Assembly (NCBI GenBank): GCA_916613615.1
Contig: OU744725.1
Coordinates: forward strand, 56,485,075-56,549,074
Direction of reading: 5' to 3'
DNA from: Steromphala cineraria
Lineage: Eukaryota; Mollusca; Gastropoda; Trochida; Trochidae
DNA length: 64,000 nt
In this document: one piece after another, positions 37,524-50,987 of the stretch
Position numbering within the stretch: the stretch's first letter is position 1
Layout: the number at the start of each line of letters is the position of its first letter
Position numbers and translations under genes: made by a program
Notes under the pieces: model-generated
The model's database searches: none
The model's input: the letters and a program-made list of their open reading frames with translations, nothing else
Told to the model about the DNA's origin: nothing

Positions 37524-39794
37524 ATGTGCTTTAATACACACTTGGACATTATTATCTCACAACATGCACTGTTAACAATGCTTTCAATTATGTTACTTTA
37601 TTATCTTACTTTGGAATAATATTACAATGTCAACCAAAGTATTAACCCCGTTGCAAGAAAGACCACCCTGGAAGTTTTTTTCATGAGCTATTTTGAGGCA
37701 ACACTGACAAAGAACTAAAACACTGCTATTGGTCATTTTTGTGAAAGAGGAACCCGTAGTATGGCGCTACTTTGTAGAAGGCTGCAAAAATGTGTTTTTA
37801 ATAGTTGTGGACTATTCAGGAAGAAAGCCTGCAGAAATTGTGTTTTAATTGTAGTGAAACCTGCAGGCATTGGCTGGTGCCTGCTAATGATGTCTGCTAC
37901 TGCACTGAAATTCAATGTCGTATCACACAGCCCTTACAACTTTTTTAAAGTTGAAGATCCTCTGGCATAACCCAGACCATGGATTGTATCACATTATTAA
38001 CCCATGCCTACTTAAAGCAATGTAACATTTCTAAATATGTAAAATTTACTAATCTCCTCAGATAAATTTCTATCCTCCTTTTTGTTGAAAGCAACATAAA
38101 CACAGTCCACCATATCACTTCCATTATAGTCAAGACATTAAATTAACATATGATCCCATAACATTCACTGTGCACAATGCCTTCAATTATCCAAGCTAAC
38201 TTTGTTATTGTAAATTGACAATAAATCTACAAAGTCAACAAGTTTAAGGATAACAACAAGGGCATTAAATCCATCACAGTATTCAAACTCCACCATGAAA
38301 GTTTTGTTGACAGGTCATAGAGGTCAAGCGTCAGACCAAGGATTGTAAATTGACATGAAATAGCAAGATAATCCCAAGACTGGACAGTGGCTAGTTTAAT
38401 CACATGTTGATTGTCACATCACAGTCACAAAGTCACATGTTAATTGTCAGGTGAACTCCATGCTTAATTTGTTTTGCTGGGCAACTTTGGTTGCCTCTAG
38501 TGAGGCGAGAGTTAAGGGTTAATATTGTTTTTCATTTTAAGAGGAGAATCATTGGTCAACATCACGGAAAGAGTAAACGGTCAAATGAAAACATATTAAC
38601 ATCAAATATTATTCATATAATTTGTTTTAATTTGATTGCAACAAAATATCATCAAAGTCATGAAAGCTAAATTAACTAACGGTTTGATTTAATTTGCTAA
38701 CTCAGCATTTTTACTTTCTCAAAGCTAAAAATTAGAGCAATATGTTCTCACATATTGACCCCTTGTCCTCACAAATCCTTCTTACAGTAGCTTTATCATA
38801 CTTGTTTGCATTGGGCATGTTGATCATATGATTTATGCTATAAGCAGTACGGTCTCGGGTTGAGGGAAAATCTGCATGATAAGGTTGACATGACAATGAT
38901 CATATGTACAAATAAGTTCATAAGGCTCCAATTGAAAAATTTAAACATTTTCAAAAATTTAAAATTCTCTTTCTAATGTATGAGGCTGTATCTTATTGGC
39001 AGAAAATCTGCACATCAAAATGTCAATGCAAGGCTTTAGTTATGTAGCTCTTTCACCCATCAGAAGCAAAAAATAACACCTTTTTTAGCCTGATTTCTGG
39101 CTATTAGGTTTGTAGGGTTAACTACTGATGTCATTATAGAAGTACCATTCTTTCTTAATAGATATATATATGATTTATCACAATTCATCACACACAAAAT
39201 TTAATTATCATGAAAACCAAAATTCATGCGTAATTAGACATATATATATATGATTATTTATCAATATATTCAGAGACAACACATTTTCTTAATGATAAAA
39301 TGTTTTCAAACATAATGTTCTAATAACAATATCATGAAACAGAATTACCACCTTAATAAATTGTATATTTCAGTACATATATTTCTTGACATACAATTAT
39401 ATTTTTAAATAATCTCGAACGACTCCGCATCCAAATTCCAATTTAAGAAACAATGCTGATCGCTAACATTTATACGAACATTACTGAAGATAAAGAGACA
39501 AAAAAAACTCAATCCCAGTAAAGTCACTACATTATTACGGACACATCTCTACATTTGATTGACATATCTGTCGTCAATATCACCCATTATAACCGTTAGC
39601 CTATCTGCTCCAGTAAGCATGACTTGTGAATCATCATTTCATCCTCGTGTAGTATTTCAACAGGATATGAACGAACTGATGCTAAGTGGAGTTTTATCAG
39701 GACGTTACAAATATCAATTGACCATTTTTAAGCACCCATTGAGCACCATTTGATTTTGAATAAAATCTTACTTTTCATTGACTGTAAACACATG

Positions 39795-39860
39795 AATGGC
39801 ACCTGACAGGAAATGAACCCGTGACACCACACCAAGAAGCTCAAACACCAATGGTTAGTG
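39795..39860 (-). mobile_element. Possible tRNA-derived SINE fragment
   Basis: Minus strand reads TGGTGTTTGAGCTTCTTGGT, GTGGTGTCAC, GGGTTCATTTCCTG. It resembles the D-stem-to-T-loop part of a tRNA with a B-box-like GGGTTCATTTCC. The anticodon arm and acceptor stem do not fold convincingly, so it is not a functional tRNA. Confidence 0.25.
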
Positions 39861-40735
39861 AGTTCAAAGGTTATGATGAATATTTCATAATCAAAGTTTT
39901 TTTCCCCTTAAAATTTTCCTTAAAGGAAGTTGGATTTTCTAAGTTGTCATCATGGCTTCCATTTTGAAAAATCTTTTACTCACATTGAATTCTATAAAAA
40001 AATCAAGTAATTTTCTAAATTCAATTAAAATTTCTCAGAATACTTCCTTGATAATGAAACAACTGAGAGAAACGTGACAAGGCTTTATAAGCTGTTGTCT
40101 TTTCCATTAAAACATGAATACACTCAAACATCTAAATCCCTAATCATCCACAGAAGAATAAAATCCACAAAAGCCTTTAATAGATTCATTTGTCAATACC
40201 TACCAAGAAAAAGAAACCAAAATCTTTTCTTTCATTGAACAAGTACTGGACAGGAAATAGACATGGATCACAATGTAACCAGAGGATGACCTGCATCATA
40301 CCCATGTGCCGATGAATGAAATATTTGTGTAACCTGGATGAAATATGTGTCTAGACATTGTCATACATGGATGAACATGATCATTTGAGTCATGTTATTG
40401 TATGCTGACTGTTCATAACAAAAAAATCTCTAAAATCTTCAGTTTAGTTGAAATTATTTGCAAAAAAAAATTGATCATTTGTTTTGATAATACTGTTGGT
40501 TTCTAAATACATGTGTACTCCTGTTTGTTCATGTAAAGCCATTGAACCCCAGGTATCATCACATTTAATCAAAACCTAGTCAAACACCTTAAGTATTGTT
40601 AAGCTATCATAATGTTGTAACTGCATATGTACAATGATGTTAAGGAACACTTAAAACATTTCATTTGAAACATGTATTTTGGATGAACACTAAAGAGACA
40701 CTTCTATTGGCCATGTAAGGAATCAAGCCCTTTAA

Positions 40736-41085
40736 AGGGGCAATAGCACGTTTTTAGGGAAAATATATTTAAGGTGATGTCAGGAAAATGAACATAAATG
40801 GTTCCAATTGAAAGACGGTGTCTTTAAACAAAATGAAACAGCAACAAATCAAATATATAATGTGAAGTGATTCCTTTTTCTTACACAAAATGAATTAAAG
40901 GTATTCAAACAAAATGGCTGCCAAAGGACTTTATATGAATCTTTATACTTTGTTCTTTTACTATGGATGATTGGTTTGTTTAATGAGATTTTTGATACTA
41001 TCAAAATAATGCATTTAGCATTAACATACAATTATCAGTGAAAAACTGATAACATAAAACTTTCAAAAAATGTGCTAATGCCCCT
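40736..41085 (-). mobile_element. TTAA-flanked MITE, copy 2 (350 bp)
   Basis: TTAA at 40,732-40,735 and 41,086-41,089. The ends are AGGGGCAATAGCACGTTTTT and ...GTGCTAATGCCCCT. The interior matches copy 1 in reverse orientation (GGTGATGTCAGGAAAATGAA, CAAAATGGCTGCCAAAGGA). Confidence 0.85.
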
Positions 41086-41089
41086 TTAA

Positions 41090-44000
41090 TAGCGTAACTG
41101 TACAGAAGCTGGTTTCCCCAGTGATTCAAAATCCATTAAATATTCTGCTACTACATCCCCTTTAAGTTTGTATCATTTGTCTATTATAGTGTCCTTCTAT
41201 TAAGTTTGGTTTTCTAATGTGACAATAAGGACCCTTATATTCAAAGCCTATCTGATAACAGAGAGAGTCATGGCTCTTATTGTCAATGGGATAATATTAC
41301 AGGATATTGGCCACAAATCACATACAGGGTCTATTGTACACCGGATGTGTTTTATGCTTCGTCTGTGTGGTAATTCAAGACCAGAAAAGCTCATGGTGAT
41401 TTAATTTCCTGTCTCCTTGGAAATATTATGTTGCATTCTTAGCTAACTTCATAAAATACCGTTTTGATTTAGAGTTACCATTTTGAATGCATTTCATGAT
41501 TTGTATGTTTGTTAAGTGTAACATTATTTCCACTTTTCAATGAATAAATGACAAGAATGAAAATTCAAGTATAGTTTGCATGATCATCTGGTGTTTGATT
41601 ATGTTGTTAATTTCTAAGGACAACAAAAAGATACCACTCTCGTCTGAATAATAACTTGGCAATTCAGATTTTTTTTAAAGTCAAACATATTTATCCATCA
41701 AATACAAACAGAGTAATCTAAAAGTAATGAAGTAACAACAATAAAACTCAGACTCTCATGCAATGAATTGAAATATGATCATAGGACCAATTAGTGTGGT
41801 AATATGCATTCGACACCCTGTTCCTTATAAATTCTAAGAATAGGAACCCCATCTGTACTAATGTGAAACAGATACCCTTCCAACAGTGCAGTTCTTTGTC
41901 CTCATTCATTAGTTCAGTAATTTGCATTGTCATTATACCTCTGCATGTTGATTTAATACATCACTAAACTATACGACTATCAAATTGAGATGAAACAGTG
42001 ATGTGTCTACCTAGTTTTTTAATATTGGCGGAGGCACAGCAGAGGTTTACATAGTATCTTATTTGAAAAATATTATAAATCTAGCCTCTGATGTGTGAAA
42101 AAATACAAAAAAATTAGGTTGATCTAATGATTTACACTGATATACAATATTGACTAAGGCGCAGCAGAGGTGTAAATATGATACTTCAATTTGAAATAAA
42201 TTGCAATAGCTAAATACTTACAAAGCATCCTTTTACCATCTTCTCAATACTGACTTAACATCAGCAAACTACTAATCCTTCAAGAAGTAAATTGAGAGAA
42301 TTAACTATAAAGTATTCTCATTATTTTCTTGTTCACACCTAAGGTCCATAAACTATGTTATAGACTCATAACATAGCAGTGATGCTGATATAAAAGCTTA
42401 TTGTGTCCATTCCTGTGTTGGAACATCTCTTCACCCTGACAACCTAGCGTACGGGACACTCCAAAATGACTGTCAAATGTTGGTTACTATCAAGCTAAGA
42501 GATTAAAAAGCCATGAAGTCCACTAAGTTTGTATCTATAATGGCATATCTTAAAAGGGTTTCTTCCGCTTCAAGAAAATCAAGAACAGTTTTATCATGAC
42601 TACAGCCTAAACATCCACCAAACTACAATTCTTATAATTGAGGAAATTGAATTTATTTCTATCTACAAACTTTGATTTTACGGCTTTAACCATTTTAAAA
42701 TTCAGGTCCTAAATAGTTTCAACTTCTCACATGATGGATTCACCGGTCGGTGAAAGTTTTATGTAAAATAAAGATAAATATATTAATTATAGTTTCTACA
42801 ATATGAGAGATTTACAAGAACAATAGTTTCTGCATTATGAGAGATTTACAAGAACTATAGTTTCTGCATTATGAGACATTTACGTGAAAAATAGTCTCTG
42901 CATTATGAGACATTTACAAGAACTATAGTTTCTACAATATGAGACATTTCAAGAACAATAGTTTCTGCATAATGAGACATTTACAAGAACTATACTCTCT
43001 GCATTATGAGACATTTACAAGAACTATAGTTTCTGCATTATGAGACATTAACAGCAACAATAGTTTCTGCATTATAAGACATTAACAGCAACAAAAGTTC
43101 CTACATCTTGTTTCTCTCAATACATCTTTCATAGCCTCTAAAACACAACAGGGTCATGAAGCTCCCATTAAAGACTTGAGGGGGCGTTTGTAGTCCCCCT
43201 TTTTGTCTGCATGATAGAATTTCAAAAGGCCTTGTCATGCATAGATGCAGTTAAAGGAGTTGAAGGCACAATGTTAGCAGAAATGAGAGAACTGCTTTTA
43301 TTGCGGACAAGTTTAATGGCTTTTTCGCATACATTTTGGCAATAATTAAGCAGAAGAGGATTTGAATAGATGTTTTTTCTCTATGTGAAGTAAATACTTT
43401 AATATATTTGAATTTTACAATTCATGCTTTAATGAAATTGAAACGTGAAAAATATGTTCAAAATAGGTCTAGGATAATAAAATTACATAAAATGACTTTA
43501 AACAAATTTTCTCTTTCTTAAGTCACACATAGTTTAATTTTGTAAACTGTTCGTATAAAAATAACAAATAAGTTCAAGACTTTCAAGCATATTTCATAAT
43601 TATAGATGAACCTATAGTTTCAAAATCCCAAAATATGAAAAAACATCACAATGACTTCTCCCAACAATAGTTCTTTATCCAATCATTCCATACAAAGCAA
43701 TTTCACACAAAACAACAGTTTCAAAACCATCCACACTCCATGGACTAAGATTACAATCTTTCTGATACAGATAAACAAACAATAAAAGAAACAGGCAATA
43801 AAGTAACAACCTTATCACAAACCCTATCAAGCCCCAAGGATTTTCATGACCAACTGCAATAACCAGGTAGCAACCAAAGGCTCAAGGGTCGTGTTGGTAA
43901 CCAATAATGTTACCTGAATTCTGAAACACCTGACAGGTAGATTGCATTAGTATCAGTTCTCAGGTATGCTCTTTGTTCTCCCTCAAACTACCTTTCCTTT

Positions 44001-47000
44001 TACTTTGACCCCTAAGAAACCTGTACAAAATTTGTTTTTGAGGCTGATATCTTGCTTGTAGGGGTGAAGGGTTAAAACTGATAGATCTCTGTGAAAAGGT
44101 AATATTGGGTCATAAAGTCTGAAATTTGACTCTTGAGTTGCAACTTTGAAAAAAAGGTTTCATCTCTGAGAGTTTTTTGAACAATATAACCAAAAATATC
44201 ATAATAAAATATAAATCAATTCTTTTGGCCTTTGTGTTTTACCTCTCCATCTATTGCATCTCCATTCTACTCCATCCATAACCCTGTCACTCATACACAA
44301 GCAAGAAACCAGGCTCCAAATCATATTTCTTACAATTTTTTAAAGAAGAATAGTAGAAGAAAATCATATCTTACCACACTTCAGATCTTATTATCTATTG
44401 ATTTAATATTATTTTCACTCACTTTTAAAAAAATATTAAATTTTTAAAATACTTTTGTGTTTGTTTCTTTTAACAGCGAGTCTTCACCAACCGAAAAAAC
44501 TTCAGTGTCACATCTCTTATTCTAAATTTTTATCATAACAACACAAAATTGACAAAATAATTTTTTTTACACATTGACTATATTGTTCAATGTTCAGTAT
44601 TGTAGCATAAAATCATGCTGCCAAAAACATTCACTTTTTAGTAAACTGTGAGCAAAATTAAGTGGCATTGTTAATGGCCTTGACTTCACATTAAGATACC
44701 CATTACTATCAATAATTTATTTTGATGAGGTAGCGAGACTTTGATTATAAGCCTATCAGACAATCTCTGATATATCTCTTGATGAAATACACAAATTTTT
44801 GTCTTAATCACATTTCATTCGAGATTATGTCTTACAAAAGGTACATCGTTTTGTCCTTTTGCGGATTATCGGTCAAATCTTAACTTTGGTGATTATTTAT
44901 GATTGAGGTAACTAAATGTTACACATCATTATTTTTATGTCATAAAGGATTATTTCAAAAGTTATCTTTTAAATTCACAGCAAGTATAACTAGTTTGAAA
45001 CTTTTTTTAAATTTTTATTTTTTTAAATTTTTTAATAACTAGTTTGAAACTTAATTCATGAATGAAATTCATTGCTTTAGCATATCATAAATAGTACTCT
45101 TTAACTTACTGATGACCAATAAGATTTTCTCAGTAAATTTCCAATTCCTTTATTGATTCCAACCAACAAATTGTTCAATTCTCCAATTGACTAATACAAA
45201 CCTCCCACCAACTAAACAAGCATATTAATACAAAAACCAAATATAATACAATCTTTTCCTCTCTCTTCTACCATTCAACACCTGTTTATAATAAAATATT
45301 GGACAATACATAATTTATTCACGAATTAGAAAAAACATCCCTCCCACTGCATTGTAATAATTCACACAAAATCAAAATTAATTCCCCCTTTTAGTTCTGA
45401 CACCACAGTCAATACCAAAGCTTAATAATAACACAACAGTGAGATTTTCCTTTTGTTATGTACTAAATGCAAACCCACTAACCAGACATTCAACAATCAT
45501 CATTTCAGATGCTGATTGCAAAGAAACACTATAGGAAATGCAAAGAGAAAATTTGAATATTTTTTCCACAAACCACAGACAATAATTGTTTTCATTGCCA
45601 CATTAACAAATCTTTATAAAGGCAAAACATTATTGAGAGATATCCATTGAACTACATGCTAACTAGAAAACTGCCAACACCCAAATGCTAATCCTGTTTA
45701 TTAAACACCAAAGCTTGATAACACTTTATTAAGCGCTTTTACCTTTGGGTGACAAATCACAAGCAATCAATCTTTTGAAAGCTTGGATCTTATTAATTGT
45801 ACAACATTTCAAGACCTTAATTTTTCAGGTACAAATTTACCATTTGGTATTTCAAATGTGGCTTTGAATTCCTTTCTAAAGCAATGCAGTGAAAAGCTTT
45901 AAATCTGACAATTACAAAATCTAATATGGTCAAAGTTGACATTTCCTGTACCGCCACAGTACCAAAGCTTTACAATAGGGTACTTTTATGTATCACAAGG
46001 TAACAAATAAACCACAGATATTAACATGGAAAGTACATAACATTAGGAAACAGCTGGTGGTGAAATATACAACATCTGGTACACTGTGTACATTTCATAT
46101 TGAGTTTTTATGGTCAAGTTATATTAGCATAGGAATTACAAATAACATTGTGCATAAAATACCTACTGAAATATATTCTTCATGGATAATATCAAACATT
46201 CATTTCAAGTTTTTACCCTAATAAAATTATCCTGTTTTATCATCGTTAATTTTCATTACTACTTCTAACCTCTTAAACACATTTTAATAAGATTAATATT
46301 AATGTTCAAGTTTGAAAATGACCTTTTTTGGCAAATGTTTTGAACTGAATAGAAGATTTACAACCCATCAAAGTTTCGACTAGAATTAACAATTGACACA
46401 TTTTTTAACCAAAATGAAAGTACAATTTGCCACAGGTAGACATCAATTGACGTTGTCTCTATTGTGCTGCAAGATGCATACCATCTGCTGTTTGGAGGAA
46501 CTGCTGATGCATCAAGTGTATTGTATGAACGGAAGAATAAGACGGAACACAAGAAGATGAAAGCTGAATGATCCATAGTATCTAGACATGAATGTCAATA
46601 TTGTGACAATTTTTGACACATATAGAAATATTATTCTGCTATACACAAACCTATGAATTATCCGGTTTATTTCAACCAGATGGTTAAGATATTGACAATG
46701 TATAACAGGACAATTTTCTGTTTATTTCCCAAATTTCTGGGTATCTACTTTATTTGGGAACTTCACCTTAAGTATACTTCTCATGATAATCTGATATACT
46801 AGTTTATTTTATAATAAAACTTCACCTGAAGGTTTCTCGAATTTTGTTAATATTGTCTACTCTCACTGAGAGCCAAAACACACCATACTCAACCCCTTAA
46901 TCCGGTGCAAAAAGATATCTCTGATAACCCCCATAGAATAAAAATAATCCAATTAAGGGATCATAAATCAAAGTAATGACACTTATATGATTGGACCCTC

Positions 47001-48551
47001 ATTCAAAAGTTAAAGTAATACTTTCATGACAGCAATAAACAAGGACACCTTTTTACAGGATTTCTAAACTGCCCAAGGCAACATTTTGTGTATGGCCATG
47101 ACTCTGAAATACACTTCAACTTGGCAACTTATGATGACCACAGCAAGGAGGAAGTTAACCGTTTGATTGAATCCACATCAAAATGTTACCATAATCCATA
47201 TCAGCTGGATTATTGTATGTTTAAAGAAATAGGGATACCCCTTATTATTTGGGTCATTTTTGGTTGTACTGATGCAAGCAAACCAACTTGTAAACCTCAG
47301 TGACTTTCAAAGGCTACAAATCTTACTGCTAAAAAGAACACTGAATAACAAAGTTGTTGGGATTCAATAGTTTCTTCACTTGAAGTCTGATGACTTTTTG
47401 AAACTACAGTGATTTGTTATCTTTGAATTGCATTTATGCACACATGCAGTTAAACGCAAATCTTACTTTTTTATCTTTAACTGTTAGCTCTTGTTAATAA
47501 AGAGGCCAATAGGTTATGGATAACCCAAATTTATTCCTTCAGTACCAATTCCTGTTTGAAAGTCAGTCTCAAGAATGGTTCATCATATCTTATCAAAGAA
47601 ATGATATGATCAAACTCACAGCATATCTCTGCACACGGCACAGACAGGGTTAAAGCTGTCATTCACAAGAGGGACAATAAAATACCTTATGAGGGTTTGG
47701 GTAGCCCTGTTTATTGGTCTGAACAAACACAAATAGTGGAGCCTTGTAAACCCCATTTCCTGTAGCGTTGTCCAAGATTTGGGCGTCTAATAACTTTGTT
47801 ATCAAAATGTCTTTTACTTTCAATATCGAGATATCTTTCAGATGACAATGGCTGATAAATAAGAATTAGGTTCATGAGTTTAATTTTAATGATTTTTTAT
47901 CATTTTGTTGAATTTTACTGCTCTTTGTTTACTCTAAATATTCTTAATAGTAAAAAAAATTAAATGTAATCTATTTGAAAAAAATATTTCCTCATCTTTA
48001 TTGCTCTAGAAACATGCAATTACATTGATTGAAATTAATAATTCATCCATAAAACACATTTTCATTTTATCATAATTAGACATTGTCACTAACATCTGTC
48101 AGTGTCCTTTATGTTTGAGATAATTCAAACGTTAAACATACAATTATCCAAATTTTGAAAGGAAAGGGAAAATGGCAAATATCCTTGTTACAAACAGAAA
48201 TTAAAATCAATATTCTTTGAGCATCAAAATTTCTCAACAAAGAAAACATTAAATCATAATTGAAAAAGTACAATATTTTCAATTAAAACCCCAAAAATCA
48301 ATTATTTATTTCAAGCACATACACACCTCATAATTTTAAAATATTACCCTAAGTGCATTTACAATGGGTATGTTCTCTCTCAGTAGTTTCAATGGGACAA
48401 GCTAATTTTATGAAGCGTGGCAGTTTTACAAATTACTACAGCACTTGGCCAACAAAGAGTTATTCACCTGGGACCCTCAACATGCAGAGTTGCACTAATG
48501 CACTGTCACTGCAACTGTTGCACCTGCATGCAACCGGTGTTAAAGATAGTA
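41090..48551. other. No gene firmly recognised
   Basis: AT-rich sequence with a 34-bp minisatellite at 42.8 kb and a weak 123-bp duplication around 42,030-42,215 (GGC(A/G)CAGCAGAGGT). A 17-bp direct repeat (ATAACTAGTTTGAAACT) flanks a T/A-rich stretch at 44,988-45,050. One open frame with a possible acceptor (47,059-47,303) is discussed under findings. Confidence 0.4.
42789..43105 (+). repeat. 34-bp minisatellite, about nine units
   Basis: Units read ATAGTTTCTGCATTATGAGA then CATTTACAAGAACT, with variants (CTACAATATGAG, ATTAACAGCAACA) toward the right end. Confidence 0.9.
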
Positions 48552-48830
48552 GACAAACTGTGAGTTTTAGTGAGAAAAACTATTGAGAGCTTTCAGGAAA
48601 TACATCTACAGTGGTGAATTAAGGAGGGAGTTTACGGTACAAATCCCCCTTTTGGTTATTTTTTTTTTAAATTGCTCAAAAAGACTTTTGAGACAAACTG
48701 TGAGTTTTAAAGAGAAAAACTATTGAGAGCTTTCAGGAAATACATCTACAGTGGTGGATTAAGGAGGGAGTTTAGGGTACAAATCCCCTTTTGGTAATAT
48801 TTTTCAAAAATTGCTCAAAAAGACTTTCAA
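48552..48830 (+). repeat. 140-bp tandem duplication
   Basis: GACAAACTGTGAGTTTTA at 48,552 and 48,692 opens two copies that both contain AACTATTGAGAGCTTTCAGG, CAGTGGTG(A/G)ATTAAGGAGG and ATTGCTCAAAAAGACTTT. Confidence 0.95.
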
Positions 48831-48850
48831 AATTACAAGATCCACCCCTG
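48609..48850. mobile_element. hAT-like remnant carrying the tandem duplication
   Basis: CAGTGGTG(A/G)ATTAAGG at 48,609 and, in the duplicate, 48,749 resembles an inverted match to the right-end ATCCACCCCTG at 48,840-48,850 (reverse CAGGGGTGGAT). CAG(T/G)GGTGGAT-type ends are common in hAT elements. No 8-bp target duplication was found, and the duplication extends outside the element, so it happened after insertion. Confidence 0.4.
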
Positions 48851-49345
48851 AAACTAGCTTGAGAAATGTTAATGGTATTCATGTAGGGACATAAGGAGGG
48901 AGAATTGTTAAGCAATCGTAGGAATATCCTATATGCCAAACAATAAGTATGGTCTCGTCATTGGTCTCGACTATTTAAGTAAAGACATTGTTGTAGAAGA
49001 ATTTAAGGTCACCATCTTCAAGCTTTAACATTAAGATGGTTTTGAGCTTGGGTAATCCTTACACCCCTTCAAGCAAGAAATCAACCTCAAAAAGTATATG
49101 TCGCTGGTTACTTAGTATATTCTTAGAGCTAAAATGCTTTCATGAAATTTTACCAAGGGTGTAAATGTAGACATGTTTTGTAATGATCTTTTTATGACTT
49201 CTGTTCTAGAATGATTTTTTATAAGTGCAGTGATGACACAGCTCCTCTATTTGTTGAGCTGATGACGTTTGAAATTGCACATCTCTGGCCTTTAAACACT
49301 GTCTAGTCTCTGTGTGTCGGTGGAGTATCCTAACATACCTGTTAA

Positions 49346-49701
49346 AGGGGCAGTAGCACGTTTTTTGATAATTTTATATTTTAAATTTTTCACTGATAAT
49401 TGCAAGTTAATGTTAAATGTATTATTTTGACAGTGTCAAAAATCTCATTACACAAGCCAATCATCCATAGTCAGAGGACAAAGTATGAAGATTTATATAA
49501 AATCCATTGGCGGCCATTTTGTGTGAACACCTTTAATTCATTTTGTGCAAGAAAAAGGAATCGCATGGCTAAACTTTATGTTATATATTTGAATTATTAC
49601 TGCTTCATTTAGTTTAAATACATTGTCTTTCAATTGGAACCATTAATTTCCATTTTCCTGACATCACCTTATATTCCCCCTAAAAACGTGCTACTGCCCC
49701 T
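49346..49701 (+). mobile_element. TTAA-flanked MITE, copy 3 (356 bp)
   Basis: TTAA at 49,342-49,345 and 49,702-49,705. The ends AGGGGCAGTAGCACGTTTTT and AAAAACGTGCTACTGCCCCT are perfect inverses over 20 bases. Same orientation as copy 1 and highly similar to it. This is the best preserved copy in the window. Confidence 0.92.
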
Positions 49702-50061
49702 TTAACTATGACATTCTGTTACCTTGCCATGACTTTGTATTCTGGTCATTTTATTAAAATCTAAACAAATTTGGATGCATTCTAATGTAAAGACATTTGA
49801 TGAAGTATTTTCAGATAAATTTGAGGTGTACAGGAATACCATGATAAATTCTCTTAACGACATTAAAATTTCAGGTTCATTTAAGATACCTTCAGGTAAA
49901 ACCGGAGATAACAATTAGTATCTTATTTTTAGATACATTATATACTTTAAAATATATCAGATAAACATATATTTAACTTACTAAGCCTTTTAATAAATTT
50001 ATATATTCCTATAAACCACTCAACAGATGAAGGAAAATACCTGTGAAATTTAATCTTTTTC

Positions 50062-50115
50062 CTGTAATTAATCAAATATAAGAAGGAACTGTAATTAATC
50101 AAATATAAGGAGGAA
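50062..50115 (+). repeat. 27-bp tandem duplication
   Basis: CTGTAATTAATCAAATATAA followed by G(A/G)AGGA occurs twice in direct succession. Confidence 0.9.
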
Positions 50116-50337
50116 ATGCATTTAAATAATGTTTTCCAAACTAATAAGATTGTAGGATTCAAACAATATTTTTCTTTTCATGTAAAATTTGTCCTCAAAA
50201 TCCCTTGACAAATTGTACTTTGCCAGGGGCAAAACTATCTCTCAAATCAAAGGTGATGAAGGGTTAGAGCATGACTCATGTATAAAACTCAGGCTAAACT
50301 TGAAATGTCTTGCAACCTAGTTTCTTTAACTCTTTAA

Positions 50338-50560
50338 AGGGGCAGTAGCACGTTTTAAGGAAAAACGGAACTTGCAAAACTTAAAATAAATGTTACCAAT
50401 TGAATGACAATGTTTTAAATCAAAAGTAGAATTTCTAAATGAATTGACAACATTTTGATATCTTAGCTATCCAAAACCATTTACCTGTTTTAAAAGGTGT
50501 TAATACAAAAATGTCTGAAAATGGCTATGCTTTATATTTGGTAATATATTATACAGGTAC
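50338..50560 (-). mobile_element. TTAA MITE, copy 4 (decayed, right end missing)
   Basis: TTAA at 50,334-50,337 followed by AGGGGCAGTAGCACGTTTTA. The interior resembles copies 2 and 5 (TTACCAATTGAATGACAATG, then TTTTAAAAGGTGTTAATACA) but diverges after about 50,540, and no inverse end was found. Confidence 0.65.
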
Positions 50561-50751
50561 TGATAATCATGTTTAGTAAATGGAGATATTTTACCCACAA
50601 ATTTAATACCTTTAGAATAAACTGGTATATTTGGGGGAAATTTTTTGGAGAATTTGTTTAAAAGATAAGACTTGTTTGTTCTACATATGATCATAATTAT
50701 TATTAGTGAAGGCTTATGTTACAATGTGTAATATTATATATAGGAACACAG

Positions 50752-50987
50752 TAGAGGTGTGACGATATATCATTGTATACAGCGATCATGATACTTAATA
50801 TGAGGATACACATATATCTTGATAACTTTTCTGTATCATTATACGTATCGTTGACTTAAGAATTGCTCATTTTGCCTAAAAATCACCAATTGGTCAATTT
50901 TATTTTTCTTAAAACCTTGAAAATAGTGTATCATATCGTTATGAGAGAAAAATAATATTGCAACAAATTTGTATCGCCACACCTCTA
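50752..50987. mobile_element. 236-bp hAT-like MITE
   Basis: The ends TAGAGGTGTGACGATA and TATCGCCACACCTCTA are inverse with one mismatch. The flanking octamers GAACACAG and TAAAACAG agree at 6 of 8 positions, compatible with a decayed 8-bp hAT target duplication. The interior is rich in GTATC/GATAC repeats (TGTATCATTATACGTATCG) and has no frame. Confidence 0.65.

Larger units (their letters stand above)
32976..40731. other. No gene recognised apart from listed repeats
   Basis: AT-rich sequence. A modestly GC-richer block lies at 34,930-35,060 (with CCATGGTTACCGGGTACCCC). Two tandem duplications (35.86 and 37.46 kb) and a possible SINE fragment (39.8 kb) are listed separately. Open frames at 34,625-34,933 (-) and 37,761-37,970 (+) resemble nothing known. 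Confidence 0.4.

Noticed and set aside
39795..39860. Functional tRNA gene
   Set aside because: Acceptor stem and anticodon arm do not form; only a B-box-like segment is present.
40849..41031. Similar short frames at 40.9 kb and 49.4-49.6 kb suggesting a small gene family
   Set aside because: They are the same MITE sequence in opposite orientations; the frames are by-products.
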